Shown: positions 44,505 to 54,916 of the stretch, in pieces | Layout: every line of letters begins with the position of its first letter | Position numbering within the stretch: the stretch's first letter is position 1 | Assembly: GCA_949752735.1 (NCBI GenBank) | Contig: OX457044.1 | Location: 15,925,985 to 15,989,984, forward strand | Direction of reading: 5' to 3' | DNA from: Lumbricus terrestris | Taxonomy: Eukaryota > Annelida > Clitellata > Crassiclitellata > Lumbricidae | DNA: 64,000 nucleotides | Made by a program: the position numbers and the translations under genes | The notes under the pieces: model-generated | Seen by the model: the letters and a program-made list of their open reading frames with translations, nothing else | Databases searched by the model: none | Told to the model about the DNA's origin: nothing

Positions 44505-45729
44505 CGATGAACGATTTATTGATTTCCACAAAAAACTTCCATCAGTTGGAGCAATCTATTCGACGAAGCAGACGCTGGCACAATAGGTCACGACCCACAA
44601 ATCAATCGATTATTAATAATTCATAAATATTGAAATTGACAATGCAGAAAATGTCATGCCTACAGCTACGCAGGCACGACAAAGGTTTGCCCAAAAGGGA
44701 CAAGAGCTGCTTAATTAACTAACTAATCATAATTTTATTAGAAGCGATAGGATGCTACAAAAACACATCCATGCACCAAGTATACATTAGTTTCAATGTG
44801 AAGTAGGAACAGTGGAAAAAATTATGAGAAATATAATCCGAATTCAGTCTAACACTGATAGCACAAAAACAACAACACTAACACAAGCATACAACATGTC
44901 CCGATCTGGCCATCGAACGGCCAGAGACGTTGTACAAATTTGCCTGGGATCTGGATTATCTGGTAAAATGCAAATGGTAATCTCTAAGTTTCTTAAAGTA
45001 GCTATAAAAAGAGAAGGTAGTAATTTTCATTAAACCTTAACCTAGAAATGGAAATTAAACACTTGATAGTAGAATCGAATTTCAACAGGCATATACACAA
45101 CTTTAAACAGCAGTGTTTAGTAGGCCTATACATATAGGCCTGATCTTTAAATTAATTGTATGCAATTGTTTGGCATTAATTGCAAACTATTTCTCCAAAA
45201 ATTTTGTGACCTGGTCAGCAATTCAGGACCTTCATAAGCAACGAGGATAAGTCGATTTAAAAAAAAATCAGGTGTCAAACGCCGTCAAAATTAATTAGGG
45301 GGCTTTTAGGCTTAATTGTCGCAATGGCATCTTGCACATTCAAAATATGGCTTCGATAGTGAAAATGTAGCCTAGATGTAGGCTATCCCTAGAATTGTTC
45401 CACTCAACCTAAAGCCGCGTTTGAACATCGTTTTATGATTTCCTTTTAAATTGGAATCAGTTAAAATTTTTATGTTTATTTAAATAATTGTGGTTTACTA
45501 GCCTTGAGGGCGATGGTAGTAAGACAGCAAGCCACTAGCCTTTACTGGTTCCTGTAGCAAAGTACCTATAGTGTCCCATGATTGTATCAATAGATTTTTA
45601 TGTGCAATGAACAACTGCATTTATTCACTCAAACACGGTTCAAACTACATGCAGTGCCTAAGGTGTGGCAGCTGGTTGTGCTGGTGCTGCTGATGCTGCG
45701 ATCATTTGATGTAAATATACACTCGTTAC
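44505..45729. other. Non-coding part of unit D before the composite insertion
   Basis: No gene is seen. The target of the 12120-14218 element of unit A is intact here (about 44690-44715). Confidence 0.5.
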
Positions 45730-46252
45730 CATGGGCGCCGACTCTGCGAAGCCCGTGAGTGCTCAGCACCACCAGAAATCGACCATGCGAGGCCCGCCTT
45801 TGCATGGGCACCGCCAGAAATCAGCCAACAGGATGTGCATTTATGATATTATTTCTCTGTTGGCATTGCTTATCTATAAAAATCATTGCGTCTTTTACAT
45901 ATTTTCTTTTATCTCAGTTAGTCTACCCTACTATTACTCCAGTTTTTCCCAACGACCTGGTTTTTCCCCGTCTGGTAGTCAGTGGCGGCGCCAGGATTTC
46001 AGTTTGGGGAGGTACTTGATTAGTGGAAAAAATTTCCGTTTTCAGTCGCCAAAATTTCTGACGACCTTTTTTTGGTCATCGGCCAGAATCCGAAGAAATT
46101 GTTCCATTTCAGCCGCCAAAAGCAAAAATTTCTGACGACCTTCTTTTAAAGTCATTTGATCGAAATCTTCGAAAATGGTTCTTTTTCATAACCGCCAAAC
46201 TGTCAGCCAAACCTAGTGCGTACCTTTACGGTTATTTTGGGGAAGAGGTGGT

Positions 46253-47802
46253 TTTTTTATTTTTTTTATTTATTTATTTATTTATTGCCAAAGAAACAAA
46301 AGAACAAGTGTACAAGTAATAGATACAGAAACGGTCTCTGAGCAACAGGAAGCCCGGAAAAAGCTAAAAGCTTATATCAACCTGGCCCCTAAATTACATT
46401 TACATTTCAGTCAACGATACATGTCACACAGTTGTAAACAAAAAAATTCTGTTGAGACCATATGAATGTTAGCACTGACCAATATTATACAGCAAAATAG
46501 CAACACAATCAGTACAAAATTATAAGACAAAATTAAATTGAAACACAGGTGCAGTACCTAGCCTAGTAAAAAAAGGAGATATGAAAACAAAATTAAGAAA
46601 ACAAGAAGCGAAACTAAAAAGAAAAGGTGCTGAGGTATGCATAACAGCAAGATAAACGGTACAAAGTTAACCGATGAATTGTTTAGAAAGACCTGCTTAG
46701 CATTCAGTATATTTCAGTAAAAAGCCTGATTTCACTTCCCTTTTAAATGCAGGTAAAAAAATTCTCGTTTAAGGTCATCAGATAGGGAATTCCATAAACG
46801 AGGACCCAGGACCTGGAGGTTATGTGCTCTGGAGGCAGTTCGTGCATAAGGGACAACATAATTGGACGCAGTCCTGGTATTGTAAGAATGGGTTTGATCA
46901 ACCGTCATAAAATAATTACAAAATTGATTAGGTAACAAGTTGTGTACAGACTTGAACATGAACACAAGTTTCGATAAATGGGATAATTCATAAATTTTTA
47001 ATATTTTCAGCTTATAAAACAAGGGATTTGAATGAGAAAGGTAACTGGAATAGGTAATAATTCTTACAGCTGCTTTCTGGAGCCTTAGTATACGGTCTAA
47101 ATTCCCAGTTTTATACGGTGACGACCATACAGAGCAGCAGTATGTCAAGTGTGGCTCCAGTAAAGTTTGGTACAGTAGTTTTAATTTTTCGGCATCAAGA
47201 ATATGGCCAACCCTATAGAGTATGCCCACGATTTTAGATACCTTGTTGACTACCATATCTACATGTTTCTTCCATTTAAGGTCATCAGAGAACACCACTC
47301 CAAGAAATTTGATTTCATGCACTCGATTCAAAGAAACTCCGTTTATAGTAATATTAACATCAGTATCAGAAAACATTTTTCTAGTAAATACCATAAAGCA
47401 AGTTTTTTGCAGGTTCAGAGAAAGTAAGTTAGCTGCGAACCAATGACAAATTTCCTCCAGTTTACTATTTAATGATGCAGCCAAAAGGATAGGACAATGA
47501 CCAGTTGCAAAGATGTTTGTATCGTCTGCAAACATGATCAAGCTCAAGTCGGTCACAGATTGTATATCATTTACATACAAAAGAAATAGGAGGGGGCCGA
47601 GAATTGAGCCCTGCGGGACGCCGCATATTATAGGTAAGAAAGATGAAGAGGTATTATTAAGAGAAACATATTGGTATCTATTAGATAAATAACTTGTGAA
47701 CCACTTTAGAGGGGTACCCCGTATTCCGTAGTGTTCAAGTTTATGCAAAAGTATTTCATGGTTCACAGTGTCAAAGGCCTTCGAGAGATCCAGGTTGAAG
47801 GG
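46253..47802 (-). mobile_element. 5'-truncated CR1/L2-like LINE
   Basis: In minus orientation it ends in an (AAAT)n tail (46253-46287) and begins abruptly inside the reverse transcriptase at about 47802. No clear TSD was found. Confidence 0.78.
46732..47796 (-). pseudogene. LINE reverse transcriptase, 5'-truncated, frameshifted at the C-terminus
   Basis: The frame starts within [16 protein letters not shown] (first Met 47766). Motifs then run [28 protein letters not shown] (catalytic), [13 protein letters not shown], and [18 protein letters not shown], followed by the C-terminal [14 protein letters not shown]. These place it in the CR1/L2/jockey group. The 344-codon frame ends YLHLKGK because a run of seven T has lost one base at about 46754-46760. 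With eight T the frame would continue [18 protein letters not shown] to the expected stop. The endonuclease and N-terminal reverse transcriptase are absent, so the copy is dead. Confidence 0.85.
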
Positions 47803-48803
47803 GGTTAATCGTGCAAATATGTTATTTTTACATGGGAAAAAAATGGATGGACTTTTTAGGGGGGCTTAGCCCCCTAGACCTCCCTAGCACCGCTACTGCT
47901 GGTAGTCTGAAATCCATACGAATACGAGGAAAACCTCGAAATCCTGCTCATTCGATCCGCTTGTCATTTTTTTATAACGGACGAAGGCGACGATTTGAGC
48001 GACTGTTTATTTTTATTGTACCTGCATGCTATAGACTATAATAATGATCCTCACATGCGCGAGAATCACCTCCCAGCATCACTAAAGCTGGATATCGTTT
48101 TGTCTGCGTTAATTAACAAATCAGCATAGACTAAATTGTCTGTGAAAACTATTTGAAAAGCTATGTCCTCCACAATGTTAATATCGGTTTACTAAATAGT
48201 GGCTAATGTAAACAGATTTTTTTATTTCTTGTGCAAAATTTGAGTCTGTTGAGTATTGACCTAATTAGGGGAGAGTTATCCAAGATGCCCATGCTAACGA
48301 AGATTGCTCTTCTTCTGTATGGATTCCAAGAGAAACACATGTTGACCCAAAGAGTGATCAATTTTTTTAAGCAATTGGGAAGAACATTTATTGAAGTCTT
48401 AAATCATATCTTTAAGCAATGAAATAATGGGAAATTTTGATGAGATAACAGCTTAAATTGGCACTATTTCATGTTGTGTGGAAATTTTTTAAACAACGGC
48501 AAGGATGCTTTTCAAGTTTTAAACCACGTAAATTTCGTAAAAATGACAGCCTAAGATGTAGCCTACCATCACAGTGTGGCAAGAAAAAAATTCGAAAATC
48601 ATCCCTTCTCCATTCCTCAAACGCCTTCGGCCCTTCCCTGCTCGGCGATCATCCTTTGACCGCGAGTTCGTCCACTAAAACCATGAACTGTCTCCGCCTA
48701 TGAAAGAGGTGATTTCAATAACTCTCCTATCAAAAAGGCTCAAAAAAGTTTCTCTCACAATCGTTTGGGCGCTCACACTCTTCGGGTCAACTCGGCGCCT
48801 ATG

Positions 48804-49084
48804 CTCGTTACAAGTATTAGACATTGTGGAGGGACACATCTCCCTCAAAACCCTTTTCCTTCTCGGTTAAAGCAACTCATCGATCGTCTTTCGAGAGCTC
48901 GTTCGACCCCCATCCCCAACCCACAACGTACCTTGATTCTCTCAAGAGAAGACTACATCAAACGTTGTATGACACATGTGCCCGCTGATGTCGTTTTCAA
49001 TCTAGCTTGTCATCACAAGTATAAGTACCAACGAATTTTTAAAAAAAACATTAGATCGTCTAAATTGTGATTATAAGGCACATA
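48804..49084. other. Unit D sequence, 3' flank region
   Basis: This resumes the unit (equivalent to 27612-27895 of unit B). No gene is seen. Confidence 0.45.
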
Positions 49085-49464
49085 TGTGGCGCCGCACACC
49101 AAAATCAGCATTAAGGTGATTTTGCAACATATTGCGTTTGATGCATCATTTCAAAGGCCTTGTCTCAGGCATCAAAATGACACAAAAATTATTGCTCTAG
49201 CTTAATTCTAGCCGAAGATACAAGGAAAAAAGTGATTTAATTAAATTTATTAATTAATTAAAATAAATAAAATGTAAAAAAAGTTGCATAGCAAGAGCAT
49301 TAAAATAGCTTGGCTACTTGTCTTTTGAAAAAAAGTTTTAAAAATTTGGGAAAATTTTTTTTAAAAACTTTTTTTAAAAATAAAAAATCACAAACATACT
49401 ATTTCTCTAATATCTCTGATGTGTAATCTCCGACTTAATGCTGATTACGGTGTGCGGCGCCACA
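49085..49464. mobile_element. 380-bp inverted-repeat element with TA duplication
   Basis: The ends TGTGGCGCCGCACACC and GGTGTGCGGCGCCACA are perfect inverses, extended by ATCAGCATTAAG. TA flanks both sides (49083-49084 and 49465-49466), and units A and B show the empty site CACATATAGAAAG. This suggests a Tc1/mariner-type MITE; a 4-base ATAT duplication is an alternative reading. The interior is A/T-rich and non-coding. Confidence 0.8.
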
Positions 49465-49466
49465 TA

Positions 49467-50336
49467 TAGAAAGAAGTACACAATCAATTTTTCATGACAT
49501 CTCAACCTTACAGTCTCATAAACGCAACTGCTGAGTACGTGTGCTGAAATAGTTATCCAAGTACTTAATGATTACAAAATGGCCAACTGTCCACTAATCT
49601 CGATTGATTGAAAGTCAAACAAAATCATCAAAGTATAAAAATGTGAACATTGTAATGTACCGGAAAGAGCAAATCAAAAGCTAAAGACACATGCATAAAA
49701 ACCTAATCAAACTAAAAATGTCAAACGCAAAACAAGTACTGTGTACTTAATCCTACAGGATAATTATGGTCACATGTGTTTCATTAAGGTTGCTGGTTTT
49801 CAAAACAAAATTTATAAGCCATAGCTGGTACTATTTTAGTTGGAGACATACATTATTCTTCTGGAATTAACATGTTTCTTTTTGAATATATTTTATATTT
49901 TTCAGGATATGGTCATAATTTTCATAAGATTTTTCCGTTATTTTTCTGATGCGAAACTGTAAGTTTTGGACCGTTTGGAGGAATTTGACCATGTTAGACT
50001 TCTTCGATCATTTAGACTTTAGAGATGTTATCGAGAATCAAACTAAGCCGGTTGAAACTGAAAAGCAAATTGCTACAAACTTTTGTTTGTTGATTTTGCA
50101 AACAACGCTGAAATTATACGAATAAAATAAAACAACACAGGAAATAGCTACACAAGGCAATACTTGAATGGTTTTCACTCATGATGCGACATTTCCACGC
50201 ATGCGTCATTCACAGCATTTGTTAATCATCTGTACCTCAAACTATTTATTGTGCATGAATTCAATCTTTTTCTTTTTATGAATAAAATTATCTCATTGGA
50301 AGTCGTTTGGCCAATGCTGTAACAATCCCCCACAAA
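49467..50336. other. Non-coding 3' flank of the unit D gene
   Basis: Nearly identical to 27890-28793 of unit B. No gene is seen. Confidence 0.5.
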
Positions 50337-50481
50337 CATAGGTGCAATCACGTCCTAAAAGTTGAAGGGGGCCAAAATGAATCACGTCCTAAAAGTTGGG
50401 GACCATGATAATACAGTTAGGGGACCACTCAAAAGTTGGGAGGACGCGTCCCGTGGGTCCCATAGGGTGGTTGCACCTATG
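50337..50481. mobile_element. 145-bp MITE (unit D copy)
   Basis: The same insertion and flanks as 28794-28938 in unit B. It is absent from unit A. Confidence 0.85.
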
Positions 50482-50898
50482 TCCACAAAATAATGCCATC
50501 TCAATATTAAGTTTAGGCATACAGTAGCGTATATAGGCCTATATATGGAATCCGTGATATCTCACTTTGAATGACATTACTCTCACAGCAGATGGAATGT
50601 TTACATTTTCCTCTTATTTTGCTTCAAATAACTTTTGGGCAGGGAGTGCTTGGATTTTTCAGCGTGCTTCTTGCTGAATATTATGCAGAACAAAAAATCA
50701 CATCAGTATGTTTATTGGCAGAGTGGCACTGGAAAAGTATAGATTCCAATACTAACTTCACGATCGGACGATTTGGAAAATGCTCTTCTCCTGCATGGAT
50801 TCTTATGTGAAATTTGGATGCTTCCCGGAGTGATGTCTTTTGTGGCTTCTCAAATTAGAAAGGCTTGAGAATGTTTTCTGACAAACTTGACAAATGCA

Positions 50899-51933
50899 TT
50901 ATTTATATCCTGCATGTGTTCTTAAATGATTCTTTAGATGACTGCTATGTCGATAGAGCGTCTCACATAAGTGACATAGATACGGTTTCTCTCCTGTATG
51001 AATTTTCAGATGACCACGAAGTCCGTGAGATCTGGAAAACCATTTTTGGCATTCAGGGCATTGATAGGGTTTCTCTTTTGTGTGAATTTTTAGATGAGAA
51101 CGCAGACCATAAGAATGGGAAAACCATTTTTGGCATTGTGGGCATTCGTAGGTTTTTTCTCCTGTATGCATTCTGCTGTGAGTCTTTAAAGATGAAGGAT
51201 GTGCGAACGCTTTTGGACATAACTGGCACAGATGAGGCTTCTCTCCAGTATGGATTCTAAGATGACATTTTAGGTAATCGCACCTGGAAAAACTTCGTCT
51301 ACATAAGTGGCATTGACATGGCTTCTCCCCAGTATGAGATCTCATGTGAGTTCGTAGCGCACTAGAATTTGAAAATGACGTGCAACATGACTGGCACAGA
51401 AAGGGTTTCTCTCCCGTATGGGTTCGAACATGCATTTGCAGACTAGAAGAAATAGAAAATCTTTTTTGACACGTGTCGCATTGAAATGGTTTAGCTCCAG
51501 TATGTGTTCTCGAGTGAACCGTCAGAGAAGAACTCTGTGTAAATGAGTTCGGGCAAAACTGACATCGAAATGGCCTGTCACCAGTATGGATTACAAGATG
51601 AACCTTTAAGGCACTAGAATGGAAATTTTTTTTCTTACATACCTGACACTGAAATGATTTCTCTCCAATATGTGTTCTTCTATGAAACTGCAGGTGTGAG
51701 AGTTGTTTAAATACTCTCTCACAGAATGGGCATCTATATGGTTTCTCTCCTGTATGGGTTCTAAGATGAGTCTGTAGATTGTGTGACTGTGAAAATCGTT
51801 TTTGACATACGAGGCACTCAAATGGTTTATCTCCAGTGTGGGTTCTAGTATGTGTCTTCAGACCCGTACAGAACGCGAACATTTTTTCGCAATGAAGACA
51901 GACGTAAGGCTTTTCTCCGGTATGGATTCTCAT
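50899..51933 (-). CDS. C2H2 zinc-finger protein, unit D copy, mosaic of A and B types
   Basis: A 344-codon frame has 12 complete C2H2 fingers plus the HMRIH end of a preceding one, with TGEKP linkers. The N-terminal half matches unit A almost exactly (CEKMFAFCTG, CKKKNFHSSALK). The C-terminal half matches unit B ([29 protein letters not shown] where A has CQKCF, HTREK and CQKSF). As in A, a 161-bp retroposon insertion (52028-52188) breaks the original 5' frame, and the TAA at 50899 removes the terminal finger. The last residues are AGYK rather than AGDK. It is either translated from an internal Met or a pseudogene. The expected role is nucleic-acid binding in the nucleus. Confidence 0.8.
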   Translation of the reverse strand: MRIHTGEKPYVCLHCEKMFAFCTGLKTHTRTHTGDKPFECLVCQKRFSQSHNLQTHLRTHTGEKPYRCPFCERVFKQLSHLQFHRRTHIGEKSFQCQVCKKKNFHSSALKVHLVIHTGDRPFRCQFCPNSFTQSSSLTVHSRTHTGAKPFQCDTCQKRFSISSSLQMHVRTHTGEKPFLCQSCCTSFSNSSALRTHMRSHTGEKPCQCHLCRRSFSRCDYLKCHLRIHTGEKPHLCQLCPKAFAHPSSLKTHSRMHTGEKTYECPQCQKWFSHSYGLRSHLKIHTKEKPYQCPECQKWFSRSHGLRGHLKIHTGEKPYLCHLCETLYRHSSHLKNHLRTHAGYK

Positions 51934-52027
51934 GTGCTGTTTGAAACCACGTGAGTCCTTAAACAGCTTCTGACAAAATTCGCATTCGTTCTCCTTTTCC
52001 TTGGAGCAGTCACTCTTCGCTCTCTTT

Positions 52028-52188
52028 GTAATGTAATGTAATGTAATGTAATTCAGACAATTTGTATAGCATCGTCAGTAGCAAGCTACTTCTAGGATGC
52101 TTTACACGCATAATGTCAACTGTCAGAGTAAATGTCATGAGCTCGAGAGCAAGTGTAGCTTCAATTGTTTGTTTTTTTGGGTTTTTTT
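52028..52188 (-). mobile_element. LINE 3'-tail insertion, 161 bp (unit D copy)
   Basis: Same position, TSD (CTCTTT) and sequence as 17944-18104 in unit A. Confidence 0.8.
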
Positions 52189-52194
52189 CTCTTT

Positions 52195-54016
52195 ATTTCC
52201 CTCTTTCGGCTATTGGACATCACGAAAGATTAATTATCACTTAAGGTTATGTTTCATGTATGATTTCCCACAAAAATAGAATTGAGTATCCTGCAAGTTC
52301 CTGTAGATTGCATTGATTCAAAGGCCTAAATTGCCGGTTGCATGCTTTTTCCAGTGTGTAATGATCTGAAATAATAATAGCTTCACTGGTTGCAAAACCC
52401 AAAGCAATACATTTCTTTATTTATATTTCAGTTACACCGATGACATATCCAGAAACTTCATGAGAATGGCCATGTGGGAGGGGATCAAGGTGTGCGGGTG
52501 GAAAAGGTTTGGGGAGTGGAAGTGCTCAGCCCCAATTAGAAATTTTTGGAATTTCAACATTGCAATGGCAGCATTTTAAGTTGTCATCTTAAAATCCTTG
52601 CTGTACTTTGTACTTCTCCAGTGCTGATAACAGTGGTCTAAGATTTCAATAAATATTCTTTACAACAATAAACATTTCTTTTTAAGTTTCCACATTGTAA
52701 GGTTGCCATTCTATGACATCTTTGCAAACTTGTTCTGTTATTCCAGTGCTATAAAAAAGAGTGATTATTTCAATAAATATAATTGTAATTAGGATTAGGT
52801 ATATAACATCTATATGTAACATCTTCAGTAACTCAGCTTTGCTGCTGCTGGACTATTTTAATGAATAACTACAGACGGGAATATCCCTATAACCAGATGC
52901 CTATAAGCTTAATTTGTCCTATAACCACATGCCTATAAGCTTACTTTGTAGAATTGAAATCTGCGTATCCCTGTAGCATCAGATGGAACTGAATTGCTTA
53001 CCAGGACACAATTAGCCGAAATTTTTTACAAGGTACACAAACCAAGCAAGAATTGCCAAACCACCAACACTGGAAAGCCATACATGTAGTAGGCTAATGA
53101 TGTTGCGTTACTAAGTGTTCAAGTAACAAGCATTTTGAAGTTTGAGTCAAACATTTCAAAGGCAGCACTGGAGAGAAAGCATTTAATTGCATACAAATTT
53201 AGCATTTTGCAAATATTTATTGACAGTAAGTTATATCCGTTCCGTTATGAAATGGTAGCATTATATAAAACATTATAATAGTATATAATAACATGATCAT
53301 AATCATAATACACCGTGGTTAAGTAAAAAAGTAAGCCAAACTGTTTTTCGTTTATCTTTAATCATACTAAAGTTTTCCAATATTTAGAAAATTGAACCAA
53401 CAATATGATTCCAACATAGCATGTCATCAATTTGAACGAATAGAAATATATGAATCTTACTACTTAAAAATCTGTACCCACAGTATCTTTGGACAGTATC
53501 CAATGCCCACACTAACTCTCATCCTGACCCTAGCCAAAAATTACGATGTATAACCAAACGCCTCATCTGACTGACTCCAACCGATACCCAAGAAGCCTAA
53601 ACTGAGCCTAACTGACGCTCACAATGCCTAACCTGACCATAACTGACACTCACGATGCCAAATCTGACCCTAACCGACACTCAAGTGAATAACCTGAGCC
53701 TAATCGATACTCACCGATACTCACGATTCCAAATCCAACGCCTGACCTGATTCTAACCGACACTCACGATGCCTAACCGTAACCCAAACTCACGATGACC
53801 GAATGCATCGAAAGGTGTATAAAAGCGCCCGATCAGTTTCTATTTAGTGGTATTTTTTTTATATATTTATCCTCATTTATAATTATTAATTTAACTCTTC
53901 TACTTAGATCTCGCGTCGACTACTGACTGACTGAGCGCATTGCATCATAGGATGCGGGTGATGCGTCGCAGCGTTCTATGTTAGCGATTTCTTGGGCGGT
54001 CATATTGTTTACATGG
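52195..54016. other. Non-coding 5' flank of the unit D gene
   Basis: This aligns with 18111-18850 then 20766-21790 of unit A, without the fold-back element. It includes two 32-bp units at 52888-52949. The CCTAACCGACACTCACGATG minisatellite lies at 53510-53800. No gene is seen. Confidence 0.55.
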
Positions 54017-54287
54017 AATAATAATAATAATAATATTCTCTTTATTAACAATCCGGTTGACACACCGCAACCGGTTACAATGTACACTTATGCAATTTAA
54101 ACAATTCACAAGAACGAAGATCACAGAATACACAAATCTTAACTATACCAACTGAACAGACAGCTTTGTAATTACACGGCGCTAATAGCAGCCTACAAAG
54201 CAAATCCGCCCAACGGGGGCTCGAACTCACTACCTCTCGCTCTCTTGGCCAGCGTGTTAACCACTACTCTACCGCCCCCCCCCCCCA
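54017..54287 (-). mobile_element. tRNA-derived SINE (unit D, reverse)
   Basis: On the minus strand it begins with a G-rich run and GGTAGAGTAGTGGTTAACAC (A-box-like), then GTGAGTTCGAGCCCC (B-box-like GAGTTCGAGCC). It continues into the SINE body and ends CCGGATTGTTAATAAAGAG and (ATT)n. The flanks ACATGG and CCATGG suggest a short TSD; unit A is uninterrupted at 21797-21805. Confidence 0.78.
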
Positions 54288-54916
54288 TGGACCAGACTGT
54301 AGTCTTCGTCACTCTTCGCAATTACCAAAGAATGTATTGTACAGGACAGCTGTTTCATTCTGGTGACTTGATGCTCTTCAATTTTATATAATTAGGATCT
54401 CCTTGGATGTGGAATCTTCTTGGACGTTTCAAATTTGAAATTACAATGACTGTAGGAGTGCAGGCCTATGAAGTTCCTGAATGCCAAATAAACTGAGAAG
54501 CCTGGGATATTGGATACGAAACCGTGAAAATATTGCACAATGGGATACGGCTGCACTATCGAACCATACTAGCCTACGGTTTTGGAACTTTCCTCGGAAG
54601 ATTAAGAGAACAATCAACTAAGTCTTAGCCTACTAAGAGAAACACATAATAAGTCATTAGCCTACTTTTATTGATGTGAAAAAATCCTGATTTTTGAACG
54701 GTTGATCATGAACTTAATTAATTCGTCAACACTAATAAATTTGAAACCTTGCTTGAAGAATTCGCTGAGTCGCTGACACTGGTGACGTCACTTTTAATCG
54801 AGCGGAAAACACGAAGTATTTTTGTGCGCAAGAGGAGCATGATAGCGAAAAAAGACTATAATAATTAGGCCTATAGGTTATCGACAGACGCCAAATGCCA
54901 TACGGTACAGCTAAGA
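54288..54916. other. Distal 5' flank of unit D
   Basis: This aligns with 22482-23030 of unit A and contains TGACGTCA at 54783-54790. No gene is seen. Confidence 0.45.
54783..54790. promoter_or_regulatory. CRE-like TGACGTCA, unit D
   Basis: Same position in the unit as 22912-22919. Confidence 0.35.

Larger units (their letters stand above)
45980..47898. mobile_element. Inner hAT-like element with inserted LINE
   Basis: The ends CAGTGGCGGCGCCAGG and TAGCACCGCTACTG are inverted. The TSD CTGGTAGT is exact at 45972-45979 and 47899-47906. The element is split by the LINE at 46253-47802. Confidence 0.9.
45730..48803. mobile_element. Outer hAT-like element of a nested composite
   Basis: The ends CATGGGCGCCGACTCTG and CAACTCGGCGCCTATG are inverted. 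The TSD CTCGTTAC is exact at 45722-45729 and 48804-48811. The end family is the same as at 5301-6469. It contains the element 45980-47898. Positions 47899-48700 hold no recognisable coding. Confidence 0.88.
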
